From NCBI RefSeq assembly GCF_031598375.1, contig NZ_CP123872.1, positions 1,116,001 through 1,180,000 on the forward strand: a stretch of DNA of 64,000 bases, given 5' to 3'. The translations under genes and the position numbers were made by a program. The notes below the pieces were generated by a model. The model was not told the DNA's origin, searched no databases, and was given only the letters and a program-made list of their open reading frames with translations. Below, one piece after another: positions 63,179-64,000 of the stretch; the first letter of the stretch is position 1, and every line of letters starts with the position of its first letter. Origin of the DNA: Temperatibacter marinus. GTDB taxonomy: Bacteria > Pseudomonadota > Alphaproteobacteria > Sphingomonadales > Kordiimonadaceae.

Positions 63179-63718
63179 ATTCTTGGTCTGGAATGCGAAC
63201 AAAGAAAGTACAGGAGAGGGACGGTAAAAGTCGTCTACACTATATCTTGTGTCTGGAAATCTGATGCATACTAGGAGGGCAAAAAAATGGACAAAATTGA
63301 CTCTTTTTATTGTCCCCGCTGCTGAGCAGGTGTAGTTTTGAGTCTCGCACTTCAAGGCATTGTTTGAGGGTGATTGTTACAACTTTCGTAACATCAATTG
63401 AAAACAGGCAATCGAATCTCGTGGACTGGCTTTTTATGGTCACCACCCACGCTTTCGAGTCACATATTTCGATATTTTTATTTAAATTATCGGTCAGTGT
63501 AATGCCAAAGCTGTAGAAAACGCAGTTGAAAGATAGGCCTCTTATATTCATTGTTGGTTCATGGATAAGGGTGGAGATAGTTTGACACTGTGAAGAGACA
63601 GTCTTTTGATTTGAAGCGATGTCTGGGATTGTGCGCGGGGTTGATACCAGATGGCAGAGTGTAAAGTACTGTATGTAGTTGTGAGCTGGAAAACTTAATG
63701 AATAACGAGAGGGAAAAA
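63179..63718. other. Intergenic region upstream of dnaA
   Basis: This is the longest gene-free stretch in the window (~540 bases). No consensus DnaA-box cluster was seen; the nearest is a single TTATCCATG-like site on the minus strand near 63562. Four GANTC sites (63299, 63340, 63414 and 63457) lie within 163 bases, a pattern known from CcrM-controlled promoters. It probably holds the dnaA promoter rather than an origin. Confidence 0.5.
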
Positions 63719-64000
63719 GTGGGAATGTCATTATCAGCAGGGAATGCACAACAGACTTCATCTCAAGATTTGAGTGGTAAAGACCAAGAAGTCCATATGG
63801 CTATTTGGGGGTCTGTGTGTGATAAATTCTGTCGAGAATTTGGCCAAAACGCTTATGATACATGGGTTTCTCATTTGATCTTTTCCTCATTCGAAGGGGG
63901 CGTTGTTTCTCTTGCAGCGCCGACCCGCTTTGTGCGCGATTATATTCAGTCTCATTATGCCACACGGTTGAATGATTTTTTTAAAGCTGACCTTGTCGGT
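63719..64000 (+). CDS. dnaA: Chromosomal replication initiator DnaA, N-terminal part (cut by window edge)
   Basis: The frame is open to the window end and encodes the DnaA N-terminal domain: AIWGSVCDKFCREFGQNAYDTWVSHL, then SLAAPTRFVRDYIQSHYATRL. Three in-frame starts exist: ATG at 63698, GTG at 63719 and ATG at 63725. GTG is chosen because GAGAGGG stands five bases before it. The protein binds DnaA boxes and opens the origin. It follows rpsT, as usual in the class. Confidence 0.92.
   Translation, partial: MGMSLSAGNAQQTSSQDLSGKDQEVHMAIWGSVCDKFCREFGQNAYDTWVSHLIFSSFEGGVVSLAAPTRFVRDYIQSHYATRLNDFFKADLVG

Noticed and set aside
63095-63718. Replication origin next to dnaA
   Set aside because: There is no cluster of DnaA boxes; only one degenerate site was found. 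In alphaproteobacteria the origin is often elsewhere.
63240-63761. Leftward 173-residue open frame across the dnaA upstream region
   Set aside because: It overlaps the start of dnaA, has no recognisable motif and no clear ribosome binding site; it looks like a chance open frame in the control region.
1-64000. CRISPR arrays, insertion sequences, phage genes or toxin-antitoxin pairs
   Set aside because: No regularly spaced repeats, transposase, integrase or small toxin-like gene pairs were recognised on either strand.

Overview
The window looks like chromosomal DNA of a free-living, probably marine alphaproteobacterium of fairly low G+C for the class. Two arrangements point there: the order coaBC-ubiB-ubiE / mutM-hypothetical-enoyl-CoA hydratase-rpsT-dnaA at the right end, and tsaD divergent from hemC-hemD-mitofilin-hemY at the left. 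A relative of Kordiimonadales or Emcibacterales would fit, but that is inference from gene content. No phage, insertion sequence, CRISPR array or rRNA was seen. The two tRNA genes are intact.

Left part (1-11.3 kb): end of murJ, trpS, then a leftward tsaD-gpsA-yciI-EVE-Rieske run and a rightward heme operon (hemC, hemD, Mic60-like, hemY), followed by leftward coq7, dsbB and a DedA-like gene and tRNA-Leu(CAA). Middle-left (11.3-29.2 kb) is the more accessory region: NTF2-like protein, hybrid histidine kinase, a 5'-nucleotidase-like protein with an apparently degraded metal site, PAS_5-type proteins, a TetR-controlled RND efflux operon, tRNA-Thr(CGU), a nitrate-sensor-like chemoreceptor joined to a porin gene, and two tandem paralogous membrane proteins of unknown function.

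Middle (29.2-44.8 kb): a complete Rrf2-sufB-C-D-S-T-A iron-sulfur operon, an E1 alpha/beta dehydrogenase pair overlapping a cytochrome b561 gene, a 3-oxoacid CoA-transferase pair, a bacterial PH-domain pair, a SulP transporter and a Crp/Fnr regulator. Middle-right (44.9-55.6 kb): a Fur-type iron acquisition locus (TonB receptor, cytochrome b561, DUF6607-type lipoprotein) and an amino-acid permease / dimethylargininase-like / zinc metalloprotease unit followed by a secreted M28 peptidase. Right end (55.6-64 kb): sulfotransferase, an HTH-coaBC fusion, ubiB, ubiE, mutM, a secreted hypothetical, enoyl-CoA hydratase, rpsT and the start of dnaA.

The parts fit an aerobic, ubiquinone-respiring cell that makes heme and Fe-S clusters, scavenges iron, and degrades peptides outside the cytoplasm. 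No single locus is clearly a new system. The best candidates for undescribed biology are the Fur-controlled receptor/b561/DUF6607 set, the E1-b561 operon without E2/E3, the HTH-CoaBC fusion, the chemoreceptor-porin unit with its stacked dyads, and the tandem membrane paralogs next to a PAS_5 gene.
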